Source: Brachycybe producta (lineage: Eukaryota > Arthropoda > Diplopoda > Playtdesmida > Andrognathidae). From it: a DNA stretch of 64,000 nucleotides. Below the pieces are notes generated by a model. That model was given only the letters and a program-made list of their open reading frames with translations, was not told the origin of the DNA and searched no databases. Shown here piece after piece: positions 12,119-23,100 of this stretch (position 1 is the first letter of the stretch; each line of letters opens with the position of its first letter). A program made the position numbers and the translations under genes. Location of the stretch: NCBI GenBank assembly GCA_036925085.1, contig JAUPFP010000035.1, positions 1,416,356 to 1,480,355 of the forward strand, given 5' to 3'.

Positions 12119-14238
12119 AAATGATCAATAATAAAACCAAACACAAATAAGATTAAAAATTAAACCCAAAAATAAATTAAACCCAATTAAGATTAAAAAT
12201 CAAATCCAAGGTAAAAAAAAATGAACCCAATTAAAATTTAATATTAAACCCAATTAAAATTGCTGACAAAACCCAAAGTTTGACAACATACATGTACAAT
12301 TGTACATGCATAAGCAAATGGCTAAAGCTGAATAAACTTTTGAATGCAGAGCAATGTTGCCATGATTGCAACAATTGTTCCACTTTCAAATGCAAAAGTA
12401 GGCAAAGATCTGAGTGAAATGAATAAATAAATAAAATTTAAAAATGTCACACACCTTTAACCAACGATGATGAATGATGATCCCACGAAGCGCAGAGCGA
12501 TACCTAAAACTTCATACACAGACAAAGAGTGAGTGTGTGTTTGCCTTATGTAATTCTTTATAGTGCTGTTTATTGGTTATCATAGTACATGTGCACAAGC
12601 TTTGCACACTAGTCCCATTAGTACGTAACAGGAACCATGACCAGTTCTCAAAACAGACTGACATGTTTACATCTCTCTGATGACTGTTGGCTCTAAAATT
12701 CTCTCCAAAGAGTAGCACCGTCAGTCTCCCCAAGACGAGATGTGAGACTAGGTGTGCGAACTGTTATCTGCCATCAAATCAGGCAATACATTTTATTTAT
12801 AAATCTTACCAAATGATATATCATTTATAAGCCAGCCTGCATCAATACCATCATCTCCACCAAATCCACAATCAAGTGATCAACTTTTAAAATTATAACT
12901 TGAGTTCATCTTTTTCAAATATAAAGAATAGCATGTAGGCCAACACTTTCAAATGGCACAGGACCTACCAATGAAAAGATCAGGCCAAACCTAACAAAAC
13001 CCAAACTCAGCTCTTGAGGCCTCCAAGGAACACCAATCATGTGTCTTGCGAACAGAAATGTTTCTCTAAAACTACCTCAGTGCATCCAATCGATTAAAAT
13101 CCATTGCAGAGCTCCAACGATGATGGTCCACATCCGCAACACATCCAAAAAATTGAAAAGGGCAAAGGGTTGGGAAAGAGGAACATAGGAGAAAAAAGTC
13201 AGAACACTTCTGAGGAGCAAAAACTTCTAAGGCCTAGGACTGACCATTAGAAGTCTTTGCTCTGGCATGTCAATTGTGTCCAGTAGTATGCGCAGCCTAA
13301 TGTATAGGTACCTCATGTACTAATTGTTATTCCTAACGAGTACCTCACTACTCTTAATAGAGTTTGATCAAAAAGCTATACTGTTCGACAAGCTACCGTT
13401 GTGAATCCCCACCCTCACTCGTTGTCTGTTTACCAAGTTCACCTCTCGAAGACCCATGATGAATTGAGATCGTTGCCCTGAAATGCAAGATATTTAAGAC
13501 ACGAGTATTTAAATGATAACCACGTTAAAAAAATTTAAAAATGTTTTAAATCTTTGCCTTTTTCTTAATCACAAATATTTTTTTAAATAATCTTGAGGCA
13601 ATTGTTTAAAAAAATAAAAGCAAAGCAATTACGAATGCACTTCTACAGTGTACAATCACTTAAAAAAACTAAACAGAATTCTGTAAAACTTCATGAAGTG
13701 ATTGTTATCTGTACGAACTTTATCAATACACAGATATATTTTATACCCTTTTACTCAGATCTTTGCAAAAAAAAACCTAACATAACTTAAAAACTATAAT
13801 AAGAAATACTAAAATTGTTTTTCAAACCTTGTCTTCTAACGACTTTGTATTGGCAGCCAGTTCAGTTCATTTTAATTCAGTTCATTTCAATTCAGTTCAT
13901 TTCAATTCAATTCAATTCAGTTATTGCTAAATTTAAAGCTAAAATAAAAGCACCACTTGATATTTTAATCTATAATAATTTTAAAAACCTGCTCTTTTTA
14001 AGGTCATTTTATTTTTAAAAAACATTGAAAGAACTGTTTTATATTCATTTCTTCAAGCGTTCACTCAGTCAAAGTTCATAACCGATCTACAGAAAGAAAG
14101 AAAAAAAACATTAATATTTCGTCTTAATCTGGTTTTTAAATTTTTAAAGATCTTTATGTTTGTTTTTAGCTAAAAATAAATTAATAAAAACAGCCATTGT
14201 TTTCTCTCTATTGTGTATGTTTAACATTATACATATAG
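12119..14238. other. Intergenic DNA with a GC-richer patch
   Basis: 12430-13500 is noticeably less AT-rich than its flanks and contains no repeat I recognise. On the minus strand a possible 44-nt exon (13477 down to 13434) is bounded by TTGCATTTCAG and GTAAAC, but nothing else supports it. 13859-13921 is a TTCAGTTCATTTCAA-type simple repeat. No gene is called. Confidence 0.35.
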
Positions 14239-14655
14239 CAGTGGTCTCAAAGTCATTCTGGGAAACTAATTTCGCACTGGCATTTTATACTGGATTAGAA
14301 ATATTTAAAAAAAAAACAACTGGCCCAATTGATCACTGGCCCTTCTGGCATTTGCCCGAGCTGCCCTTTGGCGAGCCTGCCTCTGAGTGGTCTCCAAACT
14401 TCTTTGATCGCGTACCCCTAAAACAGAAAAAATAAATACCATACTATGCGACAACACGTGCCAATGCATCATCTATTTAGTGTTCATGATCGTGTAATTT
14501 AAAAAATACAAGTTAATATTTGTTATTCTTTACTTAATTTTCTTATTTTTTTATTATAAGACTTGTCTTAGAAAAAAACTTCAAGAAGAAAATATTAAAA
14601 TTTTCTTGGAGTACCTCCACGTATCAACTCCCTTACCCCACTTTGGAGACCACTG
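14239..14655. mobile_element. hAT-like MITE(s), probably nested
   Basis: It starts CAGTGGTCTCAAAG and ends CTTTGGAGACCACTG, inverted. A second internal copy of the left end (GTGGTCTCCAAACTTC at 14388) suggests one element inside another. GCGTACCCCTAA and the mirrored CCCTTACCCCAC lie just inside. No clear 8-bp duplication could be read. Confidence 0.5.
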
Positions 14656-15086
14656 CTGTATAATATATTGTCAAAATCAGGAATTATAAGCCCAATAAAA
14701 TAATTTTTCTATGTATTATAATGCTGCTTATACTACAAGATCATAATAAGAGACACTGTCAGAAAAAAAGCCGTTTACATCCCACATAACAATATGATTT
14801 CATGCACAAAATTCCAAGGATGTGTTTCGAATAACCCTAAAAAAACAAATGTCCAAAAACATGATTCTTCATGTGCCATAATCATCAAATTCTATTACTG
14901 TTGTCCTTGTATCCAACATAAGGCACGCCACCATCTAATGGTTTCTAAGTCCTGATGCTTTTTTCAAGTATTTCACACCAAACTGGTAATTTTGACTGGT
15001 AACATCTAACATTTATTATTTAAAACTTAATAACAATTATGTAGGTTCATCATTATCATCATCACACGTAAAACTCACCTTGATAC
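14656..15086. other. AT-rich flank of the LTR element
   Basis: No gene. This is the left flank of the LTR insertion. The last four bases (ATAC) compare with TTAC after the 3' LTR, an imperfect 4-bp target duplication. Confidence 0.5.
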
Positions 15087-15250
15087 TGTGACACCCTGTA
15101 TTTCGCCGTTTTGTCCCTCCCCTAGCCTGGGGGTCTCTGGGGACGTAGGGGACGGATTTCCGCCCTTTCCTTCCCTCTTGGAGACCCCAAAGCTGCAAGA
15201 CACATTCAGATTCCGGTATCGGCGGATGGATACCCGTCGATGCACGGTCC

Positions 15251-15300
15251 CCAGGGCATGTGTACCCCTAAAAAGGCGTACACCGGCTCTGGGTATAAAA
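15251..15300 (+). promoter_or_regulatory. LTR core promoter: inverted repeat abutting TATA box
   Basis: CCAGGGCATGTGTACCCC (15251-15268) pairs with GGCGTACACCGGCTCTGG (15275-15292) at about 14 of 18 positions across a 6-nt loop. TATAAAA starts two bases after the arm (one base between). A further CACGGTC (15243-15249) and GACCGTG (15301-15307) pair outside the TATA box, so the box sits inside a larger inverted repeat. The same arrangement occurs in the 3' LTR and in both solitary LTRs of this window. Confidence 0.75.
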
Positions 15301-15430
15301 GACCGTGTTTCGATAGATTCTGGGTCCATTCTTTGATATCGAAACATGAAATAATTCATCAATGGTCCAGTGGCGAAAGCACGCCACAGTAACTCTTTCT
15401 CTGTTGTTCATGTGTTAATGGTTGGTCATG

Positions 15431-15436
15431 AATAAA
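15431..15436 (+). terminator. LTR polyadenylation signal
   Basis: AATAAA about 137 bp after the TATA box, in a context (GAATAAATAAG) fitting an R-region poly(A) signal. The copy in the 3' LTR (24317-24322) would be the functional one. Confidence 0.6.
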
Positions 15437-15564
15437 TAAGTATCGACGAACCTATCATCCGTCTCGCCTGTCTAATGATTCTTTTCAGCTACAGTGACGA
15501 AATCAAGAAATATCTACGAGAACGACCCCAGCACCAGTAGGACTCAGGTTGTATAACACAAACG

Positions 15565-15604
15565 ATCTCTTAACAACAAGCGGTACCCGCTCGAGTTAAG
15601 AGAT
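15565..15604 (+). other. U5 stem-loop with nested CGG-CCG palindrome
   Basis: ATCTCTTAAC (15565-15574) pairs perfectly with GTTAAGAGAT (15595-15604). Inside the loop AGCGG (15579-15583) pairs with CCGCT (15587-15591). A 10-bp outer stem with an inner CGG...CCG palindrome also occurs at the matching place in the solitary LTR at 62 kb (62445-62481) with different stem bases, which suggests the fold itself is conserved. Its role (dimerisation, packaging, RT initiation) is unknown. Confidence 0.6.
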
Positions 15605-15647
15605 TCTACAACTGAGCCCCGTAACAAAAGCTCGACATTGTTACATT

Positions 15648-15665
15648 TGGTGGAGGTGCGGGGTA
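15648..15665 (+). other. Primer-binding site, tRNA-Ala type
   Basis: TGGTGGAGGTGCGGGGTA starts two bases after the LTR end. Its reverse complement TACCCCGCACCTCCACCA matches the 3' end of animal tRNA-Ala (…CCCCGCAyCTCCA plus CCA), from my knowledge of that tRNA. This supports minus-strand priming by a tRNA and a normal retrotransposon life cycle using borrowed RT. Confidence 0.75.
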
Positions 15666-16127
15666 CCTCAAAGATATTTCTTCGCCGCTGTGAAGAAGAG
15701 AAACGTCCGTCCGTCCAAAAGTAAACACGCCAATTGCCACGTGTTTTCTTCGTCCGTCCTTTTTGTTTTTCGTTACTTGTGGGAACCACGTGTACGAATT
15801 GTTGGGGCCATCCTACTAACCTAGGGCTCACAAGGGAACAACAATTCCATCCACGTGCTTCTTTGTCTTCGTTCAAGAGACTCGTAATTATCAGACTGTT
15901 CGTCAGCCTCCTTTGGCAGAGGGAAAACTCCGGGACTGCAGCCTGTGAACTACGAATCTCCGTCTTCTGTGTTTTTTTCGTACCTTTTTGTGTATTCCAC
16001 CACCTCCTGGATCTTTTCCTTTCGTTACCACGTGGCCCACCTCATTGAGACACCACCATCAACGGAAGGGAGACAACCAAGAACTTTAGAGCCGTCATCA
16101 TCATTTCTTTGTGCACTGTTCATCAAA

Positions 16128-17025
16128 ATAAAGTCGGTAACCGACCCATTCCTTTCTTCTTCTGCCATCTCAGCTACTAAAGAGGAGTCTTTGTTCCTCT
16201 TTACGTACTATTAGCCACGTGGGGTGTATACAAATACATCACTCCGGTAGCTCCGACTGCTCCAAGAAAAGAGGGAGTGGACTTACAAGACTTTATTTCG
16301 ATTTCGTCACTTCATCATCCTTTTTTGTGCCCAAATAAAGTCGGTAGCCGACAATCTGTTCTCCTTTCTCGAAATCTACACTGCTGGAAAGTGAATCTCT
16401 CTTCATTGTGCTATTAGTCACGTGGAGTGTATCTAATTCACTGCTCCGGTAGCTCCGATTACTCTGAGAGAAGAGGAAACATCGATTTGTAACTTTATTT
16501 CCGGTACATTTTCGTTTTCTTGTGTTCTTCTCAATTGTGCTTCTTCTTGTGCTACAAAAATAAAGTCGGTGACCGACCTCCTGTGTTCTTCTCATCAATC
16601 TACACTGCTGAAGACTGAATCTCTCTCCATTGTGCTATTAGTCACGTGGAGTGTATTTAATTCATCACTCCAACAGCTCCGATTGCTCCGAGCAAAGAGG
16701 ACAGCCGGTAAAAACTTTATTTTTTTTGTACATCTTTCGTTCTTTCTTCGAAAAACTTCTCATCCACGTGGTCAAATACCATTTACCACGTGGTTTTAGA
16801 GGTTATTCACCTCCTTTTTCTGGGCTTCATTTATTTAAAGTCGGTCTCCAACCAATTTTCTCTTCACTCCGATCACTCCGTGTGCTCCGAAAAGAGAAAA
16901 ATAACCGGTTACTACTTTTATTCATCCTACAAGCCTCTTCTACCCACGTGGTCTTCTTTTCCATCATCCCACGTGGTGTTTCAAGAGGTTATTAACCCTA
17001 GAGACTAGATCGGTAGCCGATCAAC
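16128..17025 (+). repeat. Diverged tandem repeats in the leader
   Basis: Units of about 207-276 bp start at 16128, 16335, 16560 and (degenerate) 16835. Each carries in order AATAAAGTCGGTnnCCGAC, ATTAGnCACGTGGnGTGTA, a CTCC-rich AGCTCCGAnTGCTCC block and ACTTTATT. ACTTTATT of one unit and AATAAAGT of the next form inverted pairs around 50-65 nt. The last CGGT-NN-CCG palindrome, GATCGGTAGCCGATC, is at 17008-17022. Confidence 0.8.
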
Positions 17026-17175
17026 AACATAAATAAAGACTGTTTCTGCAATCCTACACTGGAATCAGATCTGGACACGAACTCTATCGCACAATCAGTA
17101 CGATATCATCCCAGATCTGTTCCCCATCGTTTAGGACTACGAAAAACACACCCACTACCTGGACCATCGACAACA

Positions 17176-20100
17176 ATGGCCCAAGCATCCAACCCACAGC
17201 TAACACTCAACGGTGGAGAGGGTTCTAACAACCCTCCTCTCAACCCAGATCCTACTCAACCCTCGCAACCTTCTCAAACTTCTCGTTCTTCGCAAACTTC
17301 GACGCAGACGCTGCTACCTAGACAAGGCCATCGCATCCTCTCAGGAAGTGATACATCGGACGTGTCCAACGGCAGCCAGGGTGATCATCGCCCAAAGCGG
17401 AAGAAGACCAAGACACCAAAGTCACCCCAACCAAACCTCTCGCAGCCAGAAAACATGGATCTCTCTGAAATCATCAGGCTTTTGTCCGCCCTGGGAACCC
17501 AGCTGACCACTCAGCTGTCTACCAGTCGCTCTAAGCCAGGATCATCACGGAGTAGACACCCATCTACACCTCGAGAGACCGAACCTCAACGATACTCGAA
17601 CCCAGAGCCACGAATAGACCACCACCGACCAAGCACAAGTTCCTACGAACCACTGCCTGCAAGGAGGACCTATCCAATGACTCCGGGACCTCCGAGGACA
17701 TCGACAGCTCACCAACCCTACCCTGAGGCTCGACACCGGGAAGCGGATCGACCGCGTCCCCGACCAATCGAGCCTAGATATTATGACTACACCTCAAGCG
17801 GGTCGGACAACGGCGGTGACCGCCCGAGTCCGCCTCTCGACGACTATGACCGAAACTCCATTTATGCTCCGCAATTTCCTCCTCGAGAGCGCCGCCACAG
17901 GGACCAAGGGCCAAACCCCAATGCCATAGGGCGAGGCCAGGTCCTGGATGGTGTCTATAGGGCACCACCCAGAGTACTTACTGTGGAGGAGCTCAATAAG
18001 AAGTATGGAAGCCGCCACCCTGCCGACTCCGTTAAAAAGTTCGATGGGTTAGGCTCCTTCCGTGCCTTCTTGGAAGAGTTCGAAGAAGTTGCCAATCTGC
18101 ATCGATGGGATGACCACCACAAGGAGGACTTCGTAACTACCTGCTTCACCGGATCAGCTCGCTCGTGGCTCAGCAAGCTTCGCTATCGCCACCCTGACTT
18201 GACCTGGTCTGAACTCAGGAAGAGGATGACCTCCGCTTTCGGCAAACCAAACGAACGAACTCTACTGGAAAAACGCTACTGGGAACTACGCCAAAAGGAA
18301 GGAGAGAGCACTCAGGCCTTCATTTGGAAATTCGCCGAATTAGGGGACAAAATTTACCCTGAACTGTCCGACGAACTCCGAATCAACCAGCTCCGACGCT
18401 CGCTCCATCCGACGATCCAAGACGCAGTGGACTCCGCCCCAACACATTCGTTCAGCTCCTTCAAAGAAGCTGTACTAAGAATGGAAGCGATCCTCTACTC
18501 CAAGGATAAGTGGCCCCTAGCTCCGGAAGCAGTAGATGGCCTTCCAGAGAGTAAGTCAACTAAACCCGATGGGGAGCAACGTGCGGTGACCGCACCAGCT
18601 CCTCGAGACAACCGACCTAGACAACCGAATGCGAGAAGATCCTACACTGCCCCACAACCTAAATCAGGGGGTCCACAAGCTCCAATAAGCTCGGCCCCTG
18701 GCCCTCGCCGCGATGCGCCGGTAACGACCATCGACAAGAGCAAGGCCACCTGTTATCAATGTGGACAACTAGGACACTTCTCCCGCGAATGCAAGCAACC
18801 AAAAAGGAAGTTGGAAGTGAAACAGTATGGAGGAATCGTTGAACACCCAGGGGAGGACCTGGCTGAGACTGATATTATCAGCGAGGATGGTATCGAATAT
18901 GCCCTCATCAGTTTGGGAGGGCAACTTCGTAAAATCGCCCTCGAAGCTCCGCCACCAACTCCTGTTGTAGAAGACATCATCGACGATTCCGAAGACTACT
19001 TACCCATCGCAGTCATCAGCCCTTCCGCTCATCCCAAGCTGGAACCCTGGACTACCATAGACCTGGGCCTCTGGAATGAGATAATGGAAGCTTTCGACTC
19101 CGCCAATTCCAATTTCGGTTGCCGAGAAGACAGGACAGTTATGATCATCACACCTGGAGGCAAAGCTCCCAAAAAGGGGCGAGCCTGTTGCCGAACCATG
19201 ATGCAGGATCTGTATCAGAAACTAGCAGCCAGCTGTGATGTGAAAGAACTTGGGGCCCACGACGCTAGTCTCAACAGCCCTCGGATATTGGTCTCCATCA
19301 ATGGCCGAGAAATCCGGATGCTGGTAGATACAGGAGCCCATAGCAGTGTCCTCTCCGAATGCATCGCGAACGAACATGACCTCAGAATCGAACCCATGCC
19401 AAGAGCTCCAATGATTGAAGGAGTAGGAGGTGCCACCATCAACATAGTGGGCCAAGTCAATGCTACAGTGGAAGTTGGTGCAAAACGTGTCCAAGGACCA
19501 CTGTATGTCATCGAAGGACACCGAGAAGCCATCTTAGGCCGTGACCTAGGAAAAGCTCTTCACCTCAGTGTCTCCATGACCACAGACAAGGTCTATTGTG
19601 AGGATGACCTCTTCAACTCCGTTCTCCGTCGCCAATGTGTGGAAGCCTATGTGGGAAGTGCCCTTCAGGAACAACCACCGTCTGACAACGACAGCAATCT
19701 ATTGGAACTTAAGTGTACACAGCGGATCGAGCAACACCTAGTAGTGTTGAGCCACACCCGACTTAATGGAGGAGGAATCGCCCTAGTGGAGGTTGAAGCC
19801 TCAAAGATTTTGAAAGAAAGTGACTTCTTCGTCATCGTACCGGATGAAAAACTCAAGGCCGACCGAGGAATTTTCGTGGCCCCTGGTCTTATGCAAGGCC
19901 AGAACGAAGCCACCTTCAGAATCAAGGTCTTCAACACCAACAGGACGCCAGCCACCCTCCAAAAAGGCGAAGTATTGGCTCACATACAGTATGACTATGA
20001 CTGGGAGGTTGTAGCGGACACCGCTACCATCCCAGAGCAATCAGTGTCGGTGACCGATCCTGAAAAATTGGAAGACCATGTTCCGGTGCGGGAACCGCTC

Positions 20101-23100
20101 CGAAAAGGTGGTTCAGAAACGCGGAAAATGGAAAAACTCAAAAACTCGAGGACGAGTTTCTTAGGGAAGGAGGGGGGAGAAACAGAGGTGGACACCAGCC
20201 CACCCCTACAACCAACAGGACCCAGACCACCCAACAAACCCCTACAACCTACCATACCTCAAAATTTTTTTGGAAACGAATCCTCTGGAACTCCATTTGC
20301 AAAAGAACCACCCACCAAAACTTCCATTCCATCTAAAAATGCAAAACTCCACCACAAAAAGAAAAGACTCAAAATAAAAACAACAAATTCATCGTTGGAA
20401 TCTGCCGCTAAAAACAAAGCGGAAATAAAAAGTGAAATCAACGATGGAATTCCACCAAAAATACTCACTCTCAAGACCATCCACGTGATTGAAGACGAAA
20501 AACCACGTGTCCAGCACATGGAATCATCAAGATCAACGTCCTCAATCATAAACATCAACAAAATAGTAGCGGTAACCGCTACCCACGCTTTCAAACATAA
20601 AAATCACGTGGCCACAAAAGAAAACTATCTAAAACATCGTAATCCCCCTCTCATGACGTCACATCAAAAAGAAAAAGTGAACTCAGTGACCTACTTATGG
20701 TTTCAAGTTCAGATTTTCGGTGGGAAAGTCAAACATCTAACTCTTCACACCCTGATGCAAGAAATGAAACTACGTCATCACCGATGGGAATTAAAACACA
20801 AAATCGGGGCCATAAAAGACATCAAAACAAAGCCCCCTGTCAATCAAATCAAAAAAATTAATTGGGCCAATCAAGACACCCCTTATATCATCAAGGGGCC
20901 CAATCATCAACCAAAATCGACATCAACCCCACCAAAGGGGCTGACCCAACCCTTATCTCTTGGAATACTTTGCATAAACTCCATTTTTGGTCGAATTGAA
21001 TCGGTGGCCGATTCTTCAATCGTCCCCAAAATTTCAACGCTACAACAAAGAAAAATCGGAAAGGTTTCTAACGGGCCAGAAAGAAAATCATCTCTCCAAG
21101 AAATCGTCACCATCAAGAATCGGGACAAAGGAAATCCGAAATCATCATTCAAGGATTCTCAAATTGTAAGTCTTGGAAGAGGTGGTGGTTATCCCCCCTC
21201 TAACAAAACCCTTTCATTTTTTTCTACAGTAGAGATAATGCCGAAATACACTAGAGGCACGTGGAGGGGCCGCCATCGTCACCCTAATGGCTCCTCCAGC
21301 GATGAAGAAGGGGGTAACGCCAAAGCTACCACCCTTCCGCCTCCAGAACCTATGGAGATGGGTGGGGATCAGGCGGGGGCCGCCCCACCACCCACTGAAC
21401 TAACGAAAAACACCATTTTGACTGGGCAGGCTCATGCGGGGACCGCTAGTGAGCCTGCCAGTAGACCACTATCGCCTGGAGCAGACCCCAAGCGTCGACG
21501 CCATTCCGTGCCGGAGAACTTTCACCGGCGTGGAGAGAAGCGGCTCAAAGCCTCACTCCGTCGCCCAGCCAATGTGGGCCGGGAGGGGAAGCCAGAAGAA
21601 CCTACTCTTCTGGTCCCTCTCACTGCTGCCACTTCAAAACACTGGGCTGAGGACCGCGAGGACCTGATCGACGTACCCACGATGCCCCTAGGTCCTCCCA
21701 AGGACTTCTGGAGGAGTCTGGCCCCTGGTCAGATGATTCCAGGAGGGGCGGAACCCTGGGGGAAAAAGTCATCGGGATCTGCACCACTTACGACCACTCA
21801 AGAAGAACAACAACGATTGGAGGAGGAACGCATTCGCCGCCTACAGGAGGAAGACCACAAAAAGGGGAAAACAGACCTCCGTTATTTGCAGCTGGCCTGT
21901 CTCCGACTGGCAGAGTTGGGGCTCCCCTATACAGCCCCCCTCCCCCAGGGAGAGATAGAGAAAATTGAATCTCTCCTTGTTTCAGAAAAGCAGCCAGCTG
22001 CGGTAGCCGCGTCTGACCGCTCGCTTCCTCCGACACCGCCTCCTTCAGTGACACCACCAACCACCAAACCACAAAAGACTATCCATGCACCTATGAAGTC
22101 ATCGTCAAAAGAGAGGCCCCGCCTGGACCATCGACGCTCCGAGAGGGACTCCTCTCCAAAGCGATGCCGCTCTCCAGCGCGACACACCAACTATCCTCAT
22201 CAGGGCCACCGAGAATTCCGCCGGCAGCCCCAGGACCTCCGCCAACACCTCAAGGCCGTGGCCCAAGGGGGTCGCCCCAAAATCCGACCCCTGATGGAAA
22301 CCCTGATACCAAAACCGACACCAACACTTCCACCTGTTAAAGTTCAACCTTCAGCCACTACAACAGCTCCATCGTCATCACCTGTCGCTGCTGAAAGAGA
22401 ATATTTCCTTTCTCAGCAGAAGAAAATGACCGATTTGGTCCTGGATTTCGCCAAGCGAGGAGGGGACCCCCGCGTAGCTTTGGGGATCCCTCCCCTCGAG
22501 GACCGGCCACCAATCTCACAGAAGTCCCAAAAGAAGAAGCCAAGACAGCGCGCCCGGGACATGGCCCGTGCAACCCTGTTTCGAGCCCAACGTGCCCAGT
22601 CCTCTGGAGATGCGGGGACCGCGCCTCCTGCTTCCATCACCAGCCCTCCAGTTGCAGATGCGGGGCCCGCGCCTGCAGCTCTTCCCGAGGACTCTCCTGC
22701 CACCATAACTACTCCTGCTCCTCCCGCGGTGACCGCCAGGAGGAAAACACCAATCTGTCGTCCACTACGCCCGGAGTCTCTTCAAGAGAGATTCATTAAC
22801 AATCGCTGGGCATTGTGGCAACAACAGACGCAACCAAAGCAGACCTTGTACATCGGACATTACGACTTGGAGGAGGGCTTTCCGCATTTGGAACTCCCTG
22901 AACGAGAGCGGTATGTCGTCGGGATGACTCGTGACACCTCCACCTTCACCGCTATTGTTGTGCCCCAGCGAAGACACATCGAGGTCTTCCAATTCGCCGG
23001 GGAACTCGTCACCACCGCCCTCCAGGCCGTAATGCGATCATTTTTCGCAACCATTTTCGGGACACCAACTGAGGGAACCTTCCGGATCTCTCGGAGCTAC

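Larger units (their letters stand above)
15087..15645 (+). repeat. 5' LTR
   Basis: It starts TGTGACACCCTG and ends GACATTGTTACA. It contains TATAAAA (15294-15300), an AATAAA (15431-15436) and a U5 hairpin (15565-15604). U3 is therefore about 240 bp, with R and U5 after it. Open frames inside it are identical in both LTRs and have no domain; I regard them as accidental. Confidence 0.95.
15646..17175 (+). promoter_or_regulatory. Leader with 11 CACGTG sites
   Basis: CACGTG occurs at 15738, 15787, 15852, 16029, 16216, 16419, 16643, 16765, 16787, 16945 and 16970. By chance a given 6-mer would be expected less than once in 1.5 kb. CACGTG is the canonical bHLH E-box; whether it acts as DNA or RNA signal here is unknown. 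Several short upstream open frames lie here and I do not call them as genes. Confidence 0.7.

Noticed and set aside
11880..12260. CRISPR-like array
   Set aside because: Head-to-tail 43-bp tandem repeat without unique spacers, in a eukaryotic genome.
13434..13477. Minus-strand exon with ATG between TTGCATTTCAG and GTAAAC
   Set aside because: Only one isolated exon-like piece; no partner exons or domain found.
15075..15362. Opposed open frames of 82-95 codons in the LTR, repeated at 23901-24248
   Set aside because: Identical in both LTRs only because the LTRs are identical; they overlap promoter and R-region signals and show no domain.
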